From Anaspis maculata (lineage: Eukaryota > Arthropoda > Insecta > Coleoptera > Scraptiidae), in assembly GCA_949128115.1 (NCBI GenBank), contig OX421967.1:5136070-5200069 (forward strand): a stretch of 64,000 bases of DNA, read 5' to 3'. Position numbers and translations under genes: made by a program. Of this stretch, positions 21,433 to 32,110 are shown in pieces (the first letter of the stretch is position 1; every line of letters begins with the position of its first letter). A model generated the notes under the pieces. It ran no database searches, was not told where the DNA came from, and was given only the letters and a program-made list of their open reading frames with translations.

Positions 21433-22932
21433 TCAATTCGCAGTATGTTTCAACATGTGCCTTTTCAAACTTGACTTTCGGTTGGCTCGGTAGGAACAAT
21501 GATTGCACTGGAACCAGTTGATTTCCTCATTCGCAGTATGTCTCAACATGTGCATTTTCAAACTTGACCTCAGTTTGGCTCGGTGTGGACAACGGTTGCA
21601 CTGCAACCAGTTGATTTCTTCATCCGCAGCATGTTTCAACATGTGCTCATTCAATCTCGATTTATGTTTAGCTCGGTATGAACAATGAATGCACTGGAAC
21701 CAGTTGATTTCTTCGTTCGCAGCATGTTGCAACATGTGCCTTTTCAAACTCGACTGTCGGTTGGCTCGGTAGGAACAATGGCTGCACTGGAACCAGTTGA
21801 TTTCGTCATTTGCAGTATGTTTCAACATGTGCATTTTCAAACTTGACTTTCGGCTGGCTCGGTAAGAACAATGATTACACTGGAACCAGTTGATTTCCTC
21901 ATCCGCAGCATGCTTCAACATGTGCTTTTTTAAATTTGATTTTGTTTTGGCTTGATATGAACAATGGTTGCACTGGAACCAGTCGATTTCTTCATTAGCA
22001 GCATGTTTCAACAACATGTGCCTTTTCAATGATGACTTTTCTTTACCTCGGTATGAACAACGAATGCACGGGAACCAGTAGATTTCTTCGTTCGCAGCAT
22101 GTTTCAACATGTGCTTTTTCAAACTTGACTGTCGGTTGGCTCGGTAAGAACAATGACTGCACTGGAACCAGTTGATTTCGTCATTCGCAGTATGTTTCAA
22201 CATGTGCATTTTCAAACTTGATTTTAGGCTGGCTCGGTAAGAACAATGATTGCACTGAAACCAGTTGATTTCTTCTTCTGAAGCATGTTTCAACATGTGC
22301 CTTTCCAATGTTGACTTATATTTGGCTCTGTACGAACAATGGCTACATTGGCGCCAGTTGATTTGTCGATTCGCAGCATGTTTCAGCATGTGCTTTTTCA
22401 ATTTAGACTTTTCTTCAGCTCGGTACGAACACTGGTTGCACTCCTCGATTTTTCCACCTGAATCATGCGTCGACATGTACGAAACTTTCACTCCAACATT
22501 TCTGGAGGTTCTTCTTGCACCAGGCCTTCCCAAATCTGATAACGCGATATTTTCGACCGCAGCGGTGACTTCTTGTGGTCTCCCCGCCAGCTCATTTCCA
22601 CACAAATCGTGGTGTTTTACCAGTGATAAACTCGAATCTGACCTGTATCGGCAGCAATCACATGCATATCTTCCAACTTCTTGGCAAAACGTCTGATTTT
22701 CATTATTTTCGGTCATCCCTCGAGTATGCACTTGTTTGCAATGTTCGTACAATTCGAATTGATAGTAGCATTTGTATTCGCAGCTGATGCAAGGGAACTG
22801 TTCCGGTTCGATAATGGCATGGTACAGTTCGGCTGCATAAATATTTTTGTGGCTCCTTTGGACGTGGTGGTCAAGTTGAAACACGGATGTAGTCCGATGC
22901 GAACATTGCAAACAATTGTAAGTGTCAACCAT
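21433..22932 (-). CDS. ZF3: poly-C2H2 zinc-finger protein
   Basis: The product has 499 residues from MVDTYNC. It has three N-terminal fingers (the third preceded by RYACDCC, as in ZF7), a linker and eleven array fingers. Its array is the most distinct: several fingers read SYRAS or SYRAN with helices LKSSLKMH, RQSSLKKH, RKSSLKMH and RQSSLKRH. Finger 5 has H-x4-H and begins CIRCSYRG, and finger 10 has CPHR in place of C.YR. The start is supported by the conserved 62-bp intron at 22949-23010, whose splice also makes an upstream in-frame ATG. The in-intron ATG used as an alternative in ZF1, ZF2 and ZF6 is followed by a stop here. The promoter keeps a perfect CRE. Confidence 0.88.
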   Translation of the reverse strand: MVDTYNCLQCSHRTTSVFQLDHHVQRSHKNIYAAELYHAIIEPEQFPCISCEYKCYYQFELYEHCKQVHTRGMTENNENQTFCQEVGRYACDCCRYRSDSSLSLVKHHDLCGNELAGRPQEVTAAVENIALSDLGRPGARRTSRNVGVKVSYMSTHDSGGKIEECNQCSYRAEEKSKLKKHMLKHAANRQINWRQCSHCSYRAKYKSTLERHMLKHASEEEINWFQCNHCSYRASLKSSLKMHMLKHTANDEINWFQCSHCSYRANRQSSLKKHMLKHAANEEIYWFPCIRCSYRGKEKSSLKRHMLLKHAANEEIDWFQCNHCSYQAKTKSNLKKHMLKHAADEEINWFQCNHCSYRASRKSSLKMHMLKHTANDEINWFQCSHCSYRANRQSSLKRHMLQHAANEEINWFQCIHCSYRAKHKSRLNEHMLKHAADEEINWLQCNRCPHRAKLRSSLKMHMLRHTANEEINWFQCNHCSYRANRKSSLKRHMLKHTAN

Positions 22933-22948
22933 TTCGGGTAATTCTAAC

Positions 22949-23010
22949 CTAAAATGGCACAGAAATGGGACATTGATGAGAACTAATCAAGGCATTCACT
23001 AGAAACTTAC
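22949..23010 (-). other. 62-bp intron before the ZF3 start codon
   Basis: Donor gtaagt after aaat and acceptor cattttag before gttagaattaccc on the minus strand. Same length and split-ATG arrangement as the other copies. Confidence 0.78.
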
Positions 23011-23170
23011 ATTTCGTTTTGATGAAGAGGTACAACAAATTGGAAGTGACGTCAGCAATAAGAGGAACAAGATACGTTAGACCGTTAGACGGGACAGGGA
23101 ACACCATAGAACAGAGAACTGTTATACAACGTAAGTCGTCGCGCCCTCTTGATTAGGAAATGTTTCCCCT
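23011..23170 (-). promoter_or_regulatory. ZF3 promoter with CRE palindrome
   Basis: TGACGTCA is at 23047-23054. Upstream on the coding strand the sequence matches the ZF6 promoter (ctctgttctatggtgttcc...ctaacgtatcttgttcc), which is the intact form of the region split by the giant element before ZF7. Confidence 0.6.
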
Positions 23171-23260
23171 GGAACTAAGATCAAGGCGCGTCATTTAAAC
23201 GCATTGTCCAGAATTCAAGTTGATAACCGGGGAGAAAGGAAGAGATATTTTTTGTGTGTA

Positions 23261-23298
23261 GGTAGGTAGGTACCTACCTTCCTAGGTAGGTACCTACT
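23261..23298. repeat. (GGTA)/(TACC) palindromic microsatellite
   Basis: gtaggtaggtacctacct-type runs in both orientations. Similar short runs occur near 1700, 23684, 39727 and 48331, so this is a dispersed feature of the genome. Confidence 0.7.
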
Positions 23299-23805
23299 CT
23301 TAATAAAAAACTGGTCCTTCGTGTCAGATCCTTTGTTCTGTCGACATAGTCCTCTCTCGCTCGCTTTGATCAAATCCAAATTCATTTATCCAAGCCCATT
23401 GTTAAATAACTTCTCTTTGTTTAATTTATTATTTTTTCGCCGTTCAAACTTTTTGTTCCGTAATCTCTGATCACGCGCGTAGCTGTCATTCTCGTTAACA
23501 TTTCAGTCTAACTGACATTGAGCTGACATTTATTTGTCGACGTCTCATTAAAGTAACATTGAAGAGTTCGATTCATTTATTTATTCGGGAAAAAGTTATC
23601 GTACAGTACGTAGGCAGGTACCTTTACAGTTTGGCTCAACAAAATCACTCCCCTGAGCAAAAGGTACCAGGACCTACCTACCTACCTACTGAAACGACAT
23701 TGGTTTTTGTTTTCTGGCTGAATGAGTGGCTGAATTTAGAAATTAATTCTTTTTGTGGTTCATCTTTTGTTTGTTTCGCCGTATCTCCTATTCTAAGTAA
23801 TTCTC

Positions 23806-24155
23806 ATGGAATACCGATGAAAGAGACGATGTTTTCCAACCTTATTGTTATAACAAGACGTTCGGCAGGGGAAGTGACCTTTCCCAGGATGTAATCGAAA
23901 GTCCCAACAGACATTTTCATATAAATAGTTGAAAAATCAATCCGGAAAATTTCGGAGAGTGGGATAAAGATGGTGAAATTTACCAAACAAGTGTCTTTCC
24001 CTATCAACGGGATGGATTCCAATTTTTTCTCTTATGTTTTTCTCATTATGGTAGGGGGTCTTTAGCAAGAGAAAAAGACTGAGCGCACGCTTTGAAGACT
24101 TTTTGGTCGTCACTTTGCCAACTGAAATGACATCGAGTTGCTTGTTTGAGTACAA
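23806..24155 (-). pseudogene. PIF/Harbinger transposase relic (HARBI1-like)
   Basis: The minus strand reads IHPVDRERHLFGKFHHLYP and LRNFPD, then in another frame MKMSVGTFDYILGKV and SPAERLVITIR. This matches the N-terminal part of HARBI1/ALP1-like nucleases (HP...G.FH.L...., F.RMS..TFDYIL, SPEERL..TLR). The DDE catalytic region is absent, and at least one frameshift is present. No ends were found. Confidence 0.6.
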
Positions 24156-24730
24156 TACAATCCATTAAACCATCAACAATTGACATGGCAGTCAAACAAG
24201 AGATATAAAGATATGTACAATAAAATGTGCTTCAAAAAGAAGCTCACATCGAGGCTTACATAAACAATTACCTACCTACCTATACAAACGAATACAACGA
24301 TAAATGCCACACCTTTACTAAAGCTCATCGCAGGTCATGTATTCATCTAAGCAGCAAAATGAATGGAGCAGTAGTAATTCTTCAACGTTGGCAAGGAATT
24401 CCCTTGGCGATTTTCCTTTCATAATTGTTGAAAGCTTGTTCGATCACTTGCTTCCAAGTGGAAAGTGCTGGAGAGACTTCGACCACTTTGGCGTTGGTAC
24501 TAAAGCCTGTTGAGGTTTCTGTTATTGTAGGACGTAGCTTGGTCTTCCAGAGGCATGATCTGCTTTAAATTTCCGTTATTGGGGCCTCTGCGAAGTCATC
24601 TCCATCATTCGTGTTTCAATGACGCGCCGCTGACAAATTCCACGACAAGTTGTCGAAAAATTGAATATTAAAATTGCAATTTGTGCAAAGAAAAGAGAAT
24701 ACTTTTTTGATGAAAATAGACATAACAAAA
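24156..24730. other. Repeat-derived stretch without a gene
   Basis: 24380-24640 (minus) shares blocks with 7740-8100. No protein domain was recognised. It lies directly after the BEL/Pao relic B on the minus strand and could be part of the same element. Confidence 0.35.
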
Positions 24731-25630
24731 TTACTGCACAGGAAGCTTATTGACTTGATTGACTGGACGAGTCATTATTGTGTCAATAACAGCGGAGCGG
24801 ATTTCCACCACGCGCACTACCCCGTCAACCCCAGGAAACACCCGTATCACTCTGCTCTCGACTCCGCCTGAAGGCCAAGACAAAGGAGAAGAGGAGGAAG
24901 TTGATGGATAAAGACGAGGTCTCTCTCGACAAGTGGAAGACAAAGGGTTGCCTATTTGGACCGTTGCATCAAGATTCAAGGTGTGTAGGTACCTACTTCC
25001 TCGATGGACCAAATTTTTGAAAATCTTTGAGTAGCGTGAGACACCAATTGTCAACGATCAAGTCTGTTGACGGGTTGACTCGAAAGATCTTTGACGGATC
25101 AAGACTGAAGCTGGCAATAATGTCGATATATGTTTGAGCTTTCAAAAGAAGATCAACTTTTTGATGGTTGAGTGAAACTTGTGTCGGCTAGTAAGAGAGA
25201 AGAAAAACTTTGGAGCACAGCATCCGAAACTGGAGCAGTGGGTAGAGCTGAAGTATACCCACCTAACAGACAAGACAACCACGGTTGGAACTCAAAAAAA
25301 GTTCCAACAAGGAAGCGAGGAGAGATTTTCAAGGAACGACGCCTGCAATCGTGAAAACAAGCGGAACAAGGACGGACAGAGCGTACCTACAATAACATGA
25401 CGAAGCGCCTCAAAAGACGGACACTTGGTTGGTTGATGCGAACCGAGATGCGAACCCTTGCAATATGAACAAATCATTTTAACACTGCTCACTGACTGAA
25501 AAAGGGCAAAATTTTCGATACCGTCATTCCAGTTGTTGAGCAGTTTAGTTTGATTAAACGGCAGCAAACCGGACCAATTTTACAAATGTGGGTAAGCGGT
25601 GACCCATCCAAACACGATACTTTTGCACAT

Positions 25631-25668
<38 letters not shown>

Positions 25669-25790
25669 GAATCAGAACGCTGAACAAAGAAATGAATAAA
25701 CTTGAGTAAGAGCATGCAGTCCCGGTGAAACTTTGTGAGCCTTTCGATTTGGTTGATTCTGAAGCAGTTCAAAAACGTCCTTTTCAGCAT
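24731..25790 (-). pseudogene. BEL/Pao LTR-retrotransposon relic B (no RT/integrase)
   Basis: Read on the minus strand: KYRVWMGHRLPTFVKLVRFA (gag), zinc knuckle CSYCKGSHLGSHQPTKCPSF, a protease-end block LLLKAQTYIDIIASFSLDP, then VESRVIRVFPGVDGVVRVVE, the C-terminal pol domain. As in relic A, reverse transcriptase and integrase are missing and the junction text is the same (ggtccaycgaggaagtaggta...ttgatgc). It is oriented opposite to relic A relative to the neighbouring zinc-finger gene, so it is not simply part of the ZF duplication. Confidence 0.65.
25633..25664. repeat. (GA)n microsatellite
   Basis: About 16 GA units inside the BEL/Pao relic B. A shorter (TC)n is at the matching place in relic A (about 18985). 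Confidence 0.9.
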
Positions 25791-26149
25791 CAGGCATCAT
25801 CAGGTACACTCACATGACGAGGGCGGCCGCGATCTGCTTGTAATAATACGGTATATGAATAATACTGATACTTCCTGTCCGGTCCTTCTGGCTCTCTCTT
25901 CTGTTCTCTTATCACATACGATCGGGATGCTTTCTTTGAGGGTATTGCTGGGGGTAAATAATGCGTTCCGCCTGCAAGTGATTGACGCGACGTTCGCCCA
26001 AAATCAGTAACATATCAGTGTATTCGCTAGCCGCATACATTATTCGCGGAAAAGTGAGGCAGGAATGATGCAAAATGACACTGACTGATCTTATTGTCAG
26101 AAAATGACTTCATTCGATTTTTTATTTATCCAATGTCAGATTGTAGGTA

Positions 26150-26313
26150 TAGACAATACAAATAGAGAGGACCATATGTATATCACCACCGTCGTCACGG
26201 ATATTGGGGCATCAAAAATCAGCCAACCTTTTTTTGAATGATGGACTTGCCTGGTTCCTACGCAACCGTAAAAATCCGTGACAGCATATGGTCTTTTCTA
26301 TTTGTATTGTCTA
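26150..26313. mobile_element. 164-bp TA-flanked MITE
   Basis: Inverted ends tagacaatacaaatagaga and its counterpart tctatttgtattgtcta are bounded by TA on both sides (26148-26149 and 26314-26315). The arms extend inward to ccatatg/catatgg. No coding capacity. Confidence 0.7.
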
Positions 26314-26639
26314 TATACCTACTCATTTGTTTTTCACCGATGATGCCAGATCCATTTTCTGGGTAATTTGATTGAAAATTTGCAAAATTTAAATTTGGCT
26401 GTAGCCGTTAATCAAAAGTTGTTGAGGATTATTTCACCAGAAAATGATGAAATAGCTTTGTCTCCATGAAATAAATATTGCTGTTTTAAAAAAATCACAG
26501 AAATGGAGAAGTTGAGTTTTCAAATTCAAACTCTTATATTTTGAAGAGTGGTCAAGGAGGAATTTTTTTACTATTTTTCTAAAGTTCCCTGGAAGTTCCG
26601 CTACAACGTAGTGGAGAGTTTATGCGCCATTTCTGGGAC

Positions 26640-26840
26640 ACCCTGTATATCAGACAACAGCAAGCTATCGATGCCACATCAAAGTGAAATATTTCACTCA
26701 ATCCCGTTGTAAAAGCTCACTTTGATCATATCAGAAATGAAATTGAAAAAGCCATTATTCGTCAAATCCGAGATTCCGAACTTCTTCTCCTCTGAAAGAT
26801 AGGCAACCCGCAAAACGTCACCTTGAGTCGTCATGACATA
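26640..26840. repeat. Segmental duplication block shared with 33725-33930
   Basis: tatatcagacaacagcaagc onward is nearly identical at 33731 and continues to ttgagtcgtcatgacata. It starts the shared 5' flank of ZF4 and ZF5. In the ZF4 copy the match is then interrupted by the insertion at 26842. A 60-codon minus frame is kept in the ZF5 copy but resembles no known protein. Confidence 0.75.
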
Positions 26841-26841
26841 A

Positions 26842-27296
26842 TGGGTGCTTTCCACCTAGACGGTACAAATACCACCAGACGGCACATGTTCCACGATTGG
26901 GTACACCTAGATGGAAAGCACCGGCATCTTTGACCGACGCGGCATCTCTGATCTGGAGGCGAAAGATGACTATGGCATTCAGAAATAAAGAAATGACAGC
27001 GTAAATCATAATCGATCGTACGTTATCCCGTTATACGTTAGAAATAAGATAAAACATGGATGCATGGATAAAACGATGAACAGAGAGACATATGACAACG
27101 GAGTGCTGGATTACACTTGACGGTACGTCATTTTTCGCATCCGTTTCCGGTGTGTCTTTCGATGGCACAAAATTTTAGGTGATCCACGGGACGGCACAAA
27201 ACCAGGTAAGAACACGTAGATGGAAAGCACCGTTTGAAACCCGCACGTGCGCAAATGGAAGGTTTACCAAACTTTGAGCTAAATGAAAAGCACCCA
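26842..27296. mobile_element. 455-bp insertion with tgggtgctttcc ends
   Basis: It is absent from the paralogous site at 33925 (gacata-gtggac), so its limits are visible. The ends are inverted: tgggtgctttccacctag against the complement of ctaaatgaaaagcaccca. Internal copies of tagatggaaagcacc lie at 26908-26922 and 27217-27231, so the end motif is present four times. Apart from one extra base, no target duplication is visible. The family was not identified. Confidence 0.65.
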
Positions 27297-27539
27297 GTGG
27301 ACATCACGTTTAATCATGATTCATGCCTACCTACCAAAGCTCAGCTCGATATCCGATCAAATAACCAAGAAAACGTAGATTTAATAAATCTGCCCCTGGG
27401 AGATATGTAACCCACAATACCTATCAAGGATTTGCCAAAGGTGGCAGGTGGGCTCCATTTCTTAAAATGAACCATAGGGTATGTACAACATTTTTGCCAA
27501 GTGGCATCCCGGCATCCCGATTTGCAAGGTTGGAGCCAT

Positions 27540-27753
27540 TAACGTCCGGACATCTGTGGTCCGGACTATAATACAGCCTTAATCGCTCGTCTCGACTTTG
27601 GTTCAAGGCGAACTGATCAGAGGGCGCGACGAGCCGACGACGCGACGACCTCCGTTGTTGTATGCATAGACCCTGTTCTGTCTATACGCATTGTTCTTCG
27701 TGTTGCTGACCTCACTTCCAATCCGTTGTAGATATCTCTTCATTCAACAGAAT
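27540..27753 (+). promoter_or_regulatory. ZF4 promoter and 5' UTR exon
   Basis: It holds two perfect gtccggac palindromes (27544-27551, 27559-27566) directly before tataata (27567-27573), a possible TATA box. The same set lies before ZF5 (34141-34172). The CRE position reads tgacctca (27707-27714), one base off consensus. The exon ends aacagaat at the donor. Confidence 0.5.
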
Positions 27754-27815
27754 GTAAGTTTCTAGTGAATGCCTCGATTAGTTTTCATCAATGTCCCATT
27801 TCTGTGCCATTTTAG
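27754..27815 (+). other. 62-bp intron before the ZF4 start codon
   Basis: gtaagt...cattttag. After splicing, the created ATG reads M-L-E-stop (gttagaatga), a three-codon upstream frame that ends just before the main ATG at 27832. ZF5 shares this change. Confidence 0.78.
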
Positions 27816-27831
27816 GTTAGAATGACCCGAA

Positions 27832-29805
27832 ATGGTTGACACCGAGGTTGACACTTACAATTGTTTGCAATGTTCGCATCGGACTGCATCCGTGTTTCAA
27901 CTTGACCACCACGTCCAGAGGAGCCACAAAAATATTTATGCAGCCGAACTGTACCATGCCATTATCGAACCGGAACAGTTCCCTTGCATCAGCTGCGAGT
28001 ACAAATGCTACTATCAGTTCGAATTGTACGAACATTGCAAACAAGTGCATACTCGAGGGATGACCGAAAACAATGAAAATCAGACGTTTTGCCAAGAAGT
28101 TGGAGGATATCCATGTGATTGCTGCCGATACAGGTCAGATTCAAGTTTATCTCTGGTAAAACACCACGATTTGTGTGGAAATGAGCTGGCGGGGAGACCA
28201 CAAGAAGTCACCGCAGCGGCCGAAAATATCGCGTTATCTGATTTGGGAAGGCCTGGTGCAAGAAGAACCTCCAGAAATGTTGGAGCGAAATTTTCGTACA
28301 TGTCGACGCATGATTCAGGTGGAAAAATCGAGGAGTGCAACCAGTGTTCGTACCGAGCTGAAGAAAAGTCTAAATTGAAAAAGCACATGCTGAAACATGC
28401 TGCGAATCGACAAATCAACTGGCGCCAATGTAGCCATTGTTCGTACAGAGCCAAATGTAAGTCAATGTTGGAAAGGCACATGTTGAAACATGCTTCAGAA
28501 GAAGAAATCAACTGGTTCCAGTGCAATCATTGTCCATACCGAGCTAAAGAAAAGTCATCATTAAAGAGGCACATGTTGCAACATGCTTCTGATGAAGAAA
28601 TCAACTGGTTCCAGTGCACTCATTGTCCATACCGAGCAAAACGTAACTCAAGATTGAATGAGCACATGTTAACACATGCTGCGGATGAAGAAATCAACTG
28701 GTTGCATTGCAATCATTGTTCATATCGAGCTAAAAAAAAGTTAGCATTGAAAAAGCACATGTTGCAACATGCTTCTAATGAAGAAATCAACTGGTTCCAG
28801 TGCAACCACTGTTCATATCAAGCTAAAGAAAAGTCAGCATTGAAAAGGCACATGTTGCAACATGCTTCTAATGTAGAAATCAACTGGTTCCAGTGCAACC
28901 ACTGTTCATATCGAGCCAAAACAAAAGCAAATTTGAAAAAGCACATGTTGAAACATGCTTCTAAAGAAGAACTCAACTGGTTCCAGTGCAACCATTGTTC
29001 ATACCGAGCCAAACGGAAGCCAGAATTGAAGAGGCACATGTTGAAACATACTGCGGATGAAGAAATCAACTGGTTCCAGTGCAACCACTGTCCATATCGA
29101 GCTAAAAAAAAGTCAGCATTGAAAAGGCACATGTTGCAACATGCTTCTGATGAAGAAATCAACTGGTTCCAGTGCAACCACTGTTCATATCGAGCCAAAA
29201 CAAAAGCAAATTTGAAAAAGCACATGTTGAAACATGCTTCTAATGAAGAACTCAACTGGTTCCAGTGCACTCATTGTCCATACCGAGCAAAACGTAACTC
29301 AAGATTGAATGAGCACATGTTAAAACATGCTGCGGATGAAGAAATCAACTGGTTCCAGTGCAACCACTGTCCATATCGAGCTAAAGAAAAGTCAGCATTG
29401 AAAAGGCACATGTTGCAACATGCTTCTGATGAAGAAATCAACTGGTTCCAGTGCAACCACTGTTCATATCGAGCCAAAACAAAAGCAAATTTGAAAAAGC
29501 ACATGTTGAAACATGCTTCTAATGATGAAATCAACTGGTTCCAGTGCAACCACTGTCCATATCGAGCTAAAGAAAAGTCAGCATTAAAGAGGCACATGTT
29601 GCAACATGCTTCTGATGAAGAAATCAACTGGTTCCAGTGCACTCATTGTCCATACCGAGCAAAACGTAACTCAAGATTGAATGAGCACATGTCAAAACAT
29701 GCTGCGGATAAAGAAATCAACTGGTTCCAGTGCAACCATTGTGCATACCGAGCCAAACGAAAGTCACATTTGAAAAGGCACATGTTGAAACATACTGCGA
29801 ATTAA
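27832..29805 (+). CDS. ZF4: poly-C2H2 zinc-finger protein, 16-finger array
   Basis: The product has 657 residues. The start MVDTEVDTYNC carries a small local duplication (TEVD) unique to this copy. Three N-terminal fingers and a linker precede sixteen array fingers on a 31-residue period. Helix signatures from finger 3 are EKSSLKRH, RNSRLNEH, KKLALKKH, EKSALKRH, TKANLKKH, RKPELKRH, KKSALKRH, TKANLKKH, RNSRLNEH, EKSALKRH, TKANLKKH, EKSALKRH, RNSRLNEH and RKSHLKRH. Repeated use of the same three or four finger types shows recent whole-unit duplication. The order is the same in ZF7. Relative to ZF6, three consecutive fingers are extra. The N-terminal ATG must be the start because a stop lies six bases before it in frame. 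Open frames on the opposite strand are shadows of the repeat. Confidence 0.9.
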   Translation: MVDTEVDTYNCLQCSHRTASVFQLDHHVQRSHKNIYAAELYHAIIEPEQFPCISCEYKCYYQFELYEHCKQVHTRGMTENNENQTFCQEVGGYPCDCCRYRSDSSLSLVKHHDLCGNELAGRPQEVTAAAENIALSDLGRPGARRTSRNVGAKFSYMSTHDSGGKIEECNQCSYRAEEKSKLKKHMLKHAANRQINWRQCSHCSYRAKCKSMLERHMLKHASEEEINWFQCNHCPYRAKEKSSLKRHMLQHASDEEINWFQCTHCPYRAKRNSRLNEHMLTHAADEEINWLHCNHCSYRAKKKLALKKHMLQHASNEEINWFQCNHCSYQAKEKSALKRHMLQHASNVEINWFQCNHCSYRAKTKANLKKHMLKHASKEELNWFQCNHCSYRAKRKPELKRHMLKHTADEEINWFQCNHCPYRAKKKSALKRHMLQHASDEEINWFQCNHCSYRAKTKANLKKHMLKHASNEELNWFQCTHCPYRAKRNSRLNEHMLKHAADEEINWFQCNHCPYRAKEKSALKRHMLQHASDEEINWFQCNHCSYRAKTKANLKKHMLKHASNDEINWFQCNHCPYRAKEKSALKRHMLQHASDEEINWFQCTHCPYRAKRNSRLNEHMSKHAADKEINWFQCNHCAYRAKRKSHLKRHMLKHTAN

Positions 29806-29943
29806 GAATTATAAGTCAGGTGCATCTGGTCCTAGTATAACCAGTGTATAACGCGACGACAACTGGACTTGAACTTACTTGGAATAATATACAAAAAAAT
29901 TATCTTCTTTTCCTTTTTTTCTCCGTTATCAACTTAAGACGCA

Positions 29944-30070
29944 TCAGTTGGATTTTTAAACTTTGCGATAGACTGTTTTGAAAGGGATGGCTATCAACTG
30001 TCGATGTTTTTTGATTTAACCAAGACTTTAGACTGTCGACTACACAATCTTGTTGAGAAAGCTTGAAAGG
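29944..30070 (+). pseudogene. LINE RT relic in the ZF4 3' flank
   Basis: Same fragment as at 15225-15355 (FFDLTKTLD box), here with a two-base loss in the gactgtcgactac part. Part of the inverted ZF2/ZF4 duplication. Confidence 0.6.
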
Positions 30071-30258
30071 TAGGTATAACTTAGACAGAAATATGGCCGG
30101 TTTACTAAAATTTGCGCCTGCGTTGTGGCAATACTTGAGACTTAAAACTGAACAAAGTTGAAGTAGCGGTCATCGGATTGAGTCTACAAGTGTTAAGTCT
30201 TAAGTTTTAGGTGCATAAACGAACGTCACGGAGCGCAATGGTTCAATCTCACTTTTAA

Positions 30259-30857
30259 CCTTTAACTACTCGCGCTGGTGTATTTTGTACACCACTGACT
30301 TCAAATTAGCTGCCACTTTTGTTCAAACGTGTAATTGCAACAACGGGCCATATCTTACCTATAAGTGAAGTACTAGCCAGGAGGTAATGTCAGTCCCGTC
30401 ACTGCAGGAAGCGAGTAGCCCTGGAAATCCTGTTTTGATCCTTGGGGTGTTCCAGTGTGGTATACAAAGTAGGTATTTTGAAGGGTTTCAAACAAGTTTA
30501 CTTCCTACAAAAAAAGGGTGTTTGGTCATTTCGTATGCTCATCGACATAACGGATGATTTCGAAATTGAAAATTTGATTTTTAGGCATCGTTTAATGGTC
30601 AGACACGGATTTCGTCACATGAATAGGTACTCGCATGGTGTATTTTATACACCAGTACCAAAAAGGCCTTTTTCGTTCATTTGTTATTCATTTGAATGTT
30701 TTATCCACAATACTCATGTATGGTGACTACCTATCTAGGTGACTATTCTATGTTGAAAACTGCTAGTTTTTAGTAAATAGGACCCTTTCTGGTACTGGTG
30801 TATGGAATACACCACGCGAGTAGTAATGTGACAGAATAGGGCGCGAGCAGTTGAAGG
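30259..30857. mobile_element. piggyBac-type MITE, 599 bp
   Basis: The 17-bp ends cctttaactactcgcgc and the complement of ccttcaactgctcgcgc are bounded by TTAA at 30255-30258 and 30858-30861. Dyads of the form TGGTGTAT-N3-ATACACCA lie at 30276 (one mismatch), 30636 and 30796. The homologous copy in the ZF2 flank (13759-15030) carries an extra insert, and the left part of a third copy begins near 63896. Confidence 0.8.
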
Positions 30858-30883
30858 TTAACTTAATAAGTTTTAAGTGTTGG

Positions 30884-32110
30884 GAGAAGTCGGGGGAATG
30901 GTGACCCCTTGAGCGTTTTTGACTCTATATTTTGTAGTTTTTGATCAATCGTCAAAAAATTTCTGCAACGGAAAAAGGAAAATTTGCTTTTCAATATTTT
31001 ATTATTGAAATTATTGAAAAACTAACCAAAATTTCAAACAACGCATTACAAAAATACTACTGTTGACCCGTATTACTCCACCATGTAGGGGTAATGGCAG
31101 CCATATGCCACCATTACCCCAAGCAGTAACTTGGGCTTGATTCAACAACAATAATCACAAACAAAAATTTTCTTCTCCACATTAGCACAAGCTTTGTAGG
31201 CCCAGCACCCTCACATGATACATCTCAGCTCTCAGCATCTCATTGTTTTCCATTGTTTTTCATGGAGTCGCATCTGGAACCTTTTGTCGTGAACCCGGCA
31301 TCAGGAAAGGATAAAGCCTTCGAGTTGCTATGCTGGAAAGATGAATTTTCACTTGAGTATGGGGACTCGATGCGTTTTTCAAAGAACCTTTTGTTAATCT
31401 CCATCTCATCTATAAATGCAGCATACAATACCTATACTGGTCACAATTTGAAGTTGGTCACCCAAAAAATTGCTCTGTTTTCAATCTCGGTCAATCACTT
31501 GAAAATCATCAGATTCTAAATTAGCTTACACCAACTTCAAGATAAATCTTCCTACCTTCACCATCTGCAAATGCTTGTTAGCTTGTGACAGCGATGTGCT
31601 TAATACAAGGTGGTGAAGGATACCTTGCAATTTTGTACTTTTTTGGAATGGTGCAGGAACTTTTGGGGCCACCCTATATTTTGAGATTAGCTGTATGCGG
31701 TAGTCAATAGTATATGAAGAACTCATATTTTTTTAGTTTGATGCTCTACGTTGCATAATTACGAAAATATGTTTTTTTTTTCTCAATAAGTTCCTACTTT
31801 ATCACGTTAATTCATACGAACTTTTTTTTTATTTGTATTCAAATTATGAGCAATGAAAATGAACGGGGCAACATATTTCAATGGAAAGTTGGACCTGGTC
31901 TGGACCGCACTATTCTTTGGTAGGATCTAAACATACCTTTGAACAGGTTATCGATAGTTGCCACAGGGATTTCTCTCCACTTCGCGGTTTGAGCATTCAA
32001 TAAGTTCTTATCTTGTAGTGAGTTGTACTGGTAGTGCTGTCAGTCTTTTTTGGAGAGCATCTTATATGTGCTCAATTGGATTGATATCGGGGGAGAAGTT
32101 TAGCCATATC
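30884..32110. repeat. Inverted segmental duplication of the ZF2 3' flank
   Basis: Starting at tgttgggagaagtcggggg, this stretch matches the reverse complement of about 13735-13375, then jumps to 12105-11460 and the Tc1 relic. Sequence equivalent to 12105-13370 is absent at the junction near 31245. It includes the Tc1 relic on the minus strand (31860-32110) and repeat copy 2 (31510-31730). Confidence 0.7.

Noticed and set aside
28080..29642. Antisense frames of 120-170 codons across ZF4 (and likewise ZF2, ZF3, ZF6, ZF7)
   Set aside because: They repeat with the same 93-bp period as the finger array and are shadows of the sense codons.
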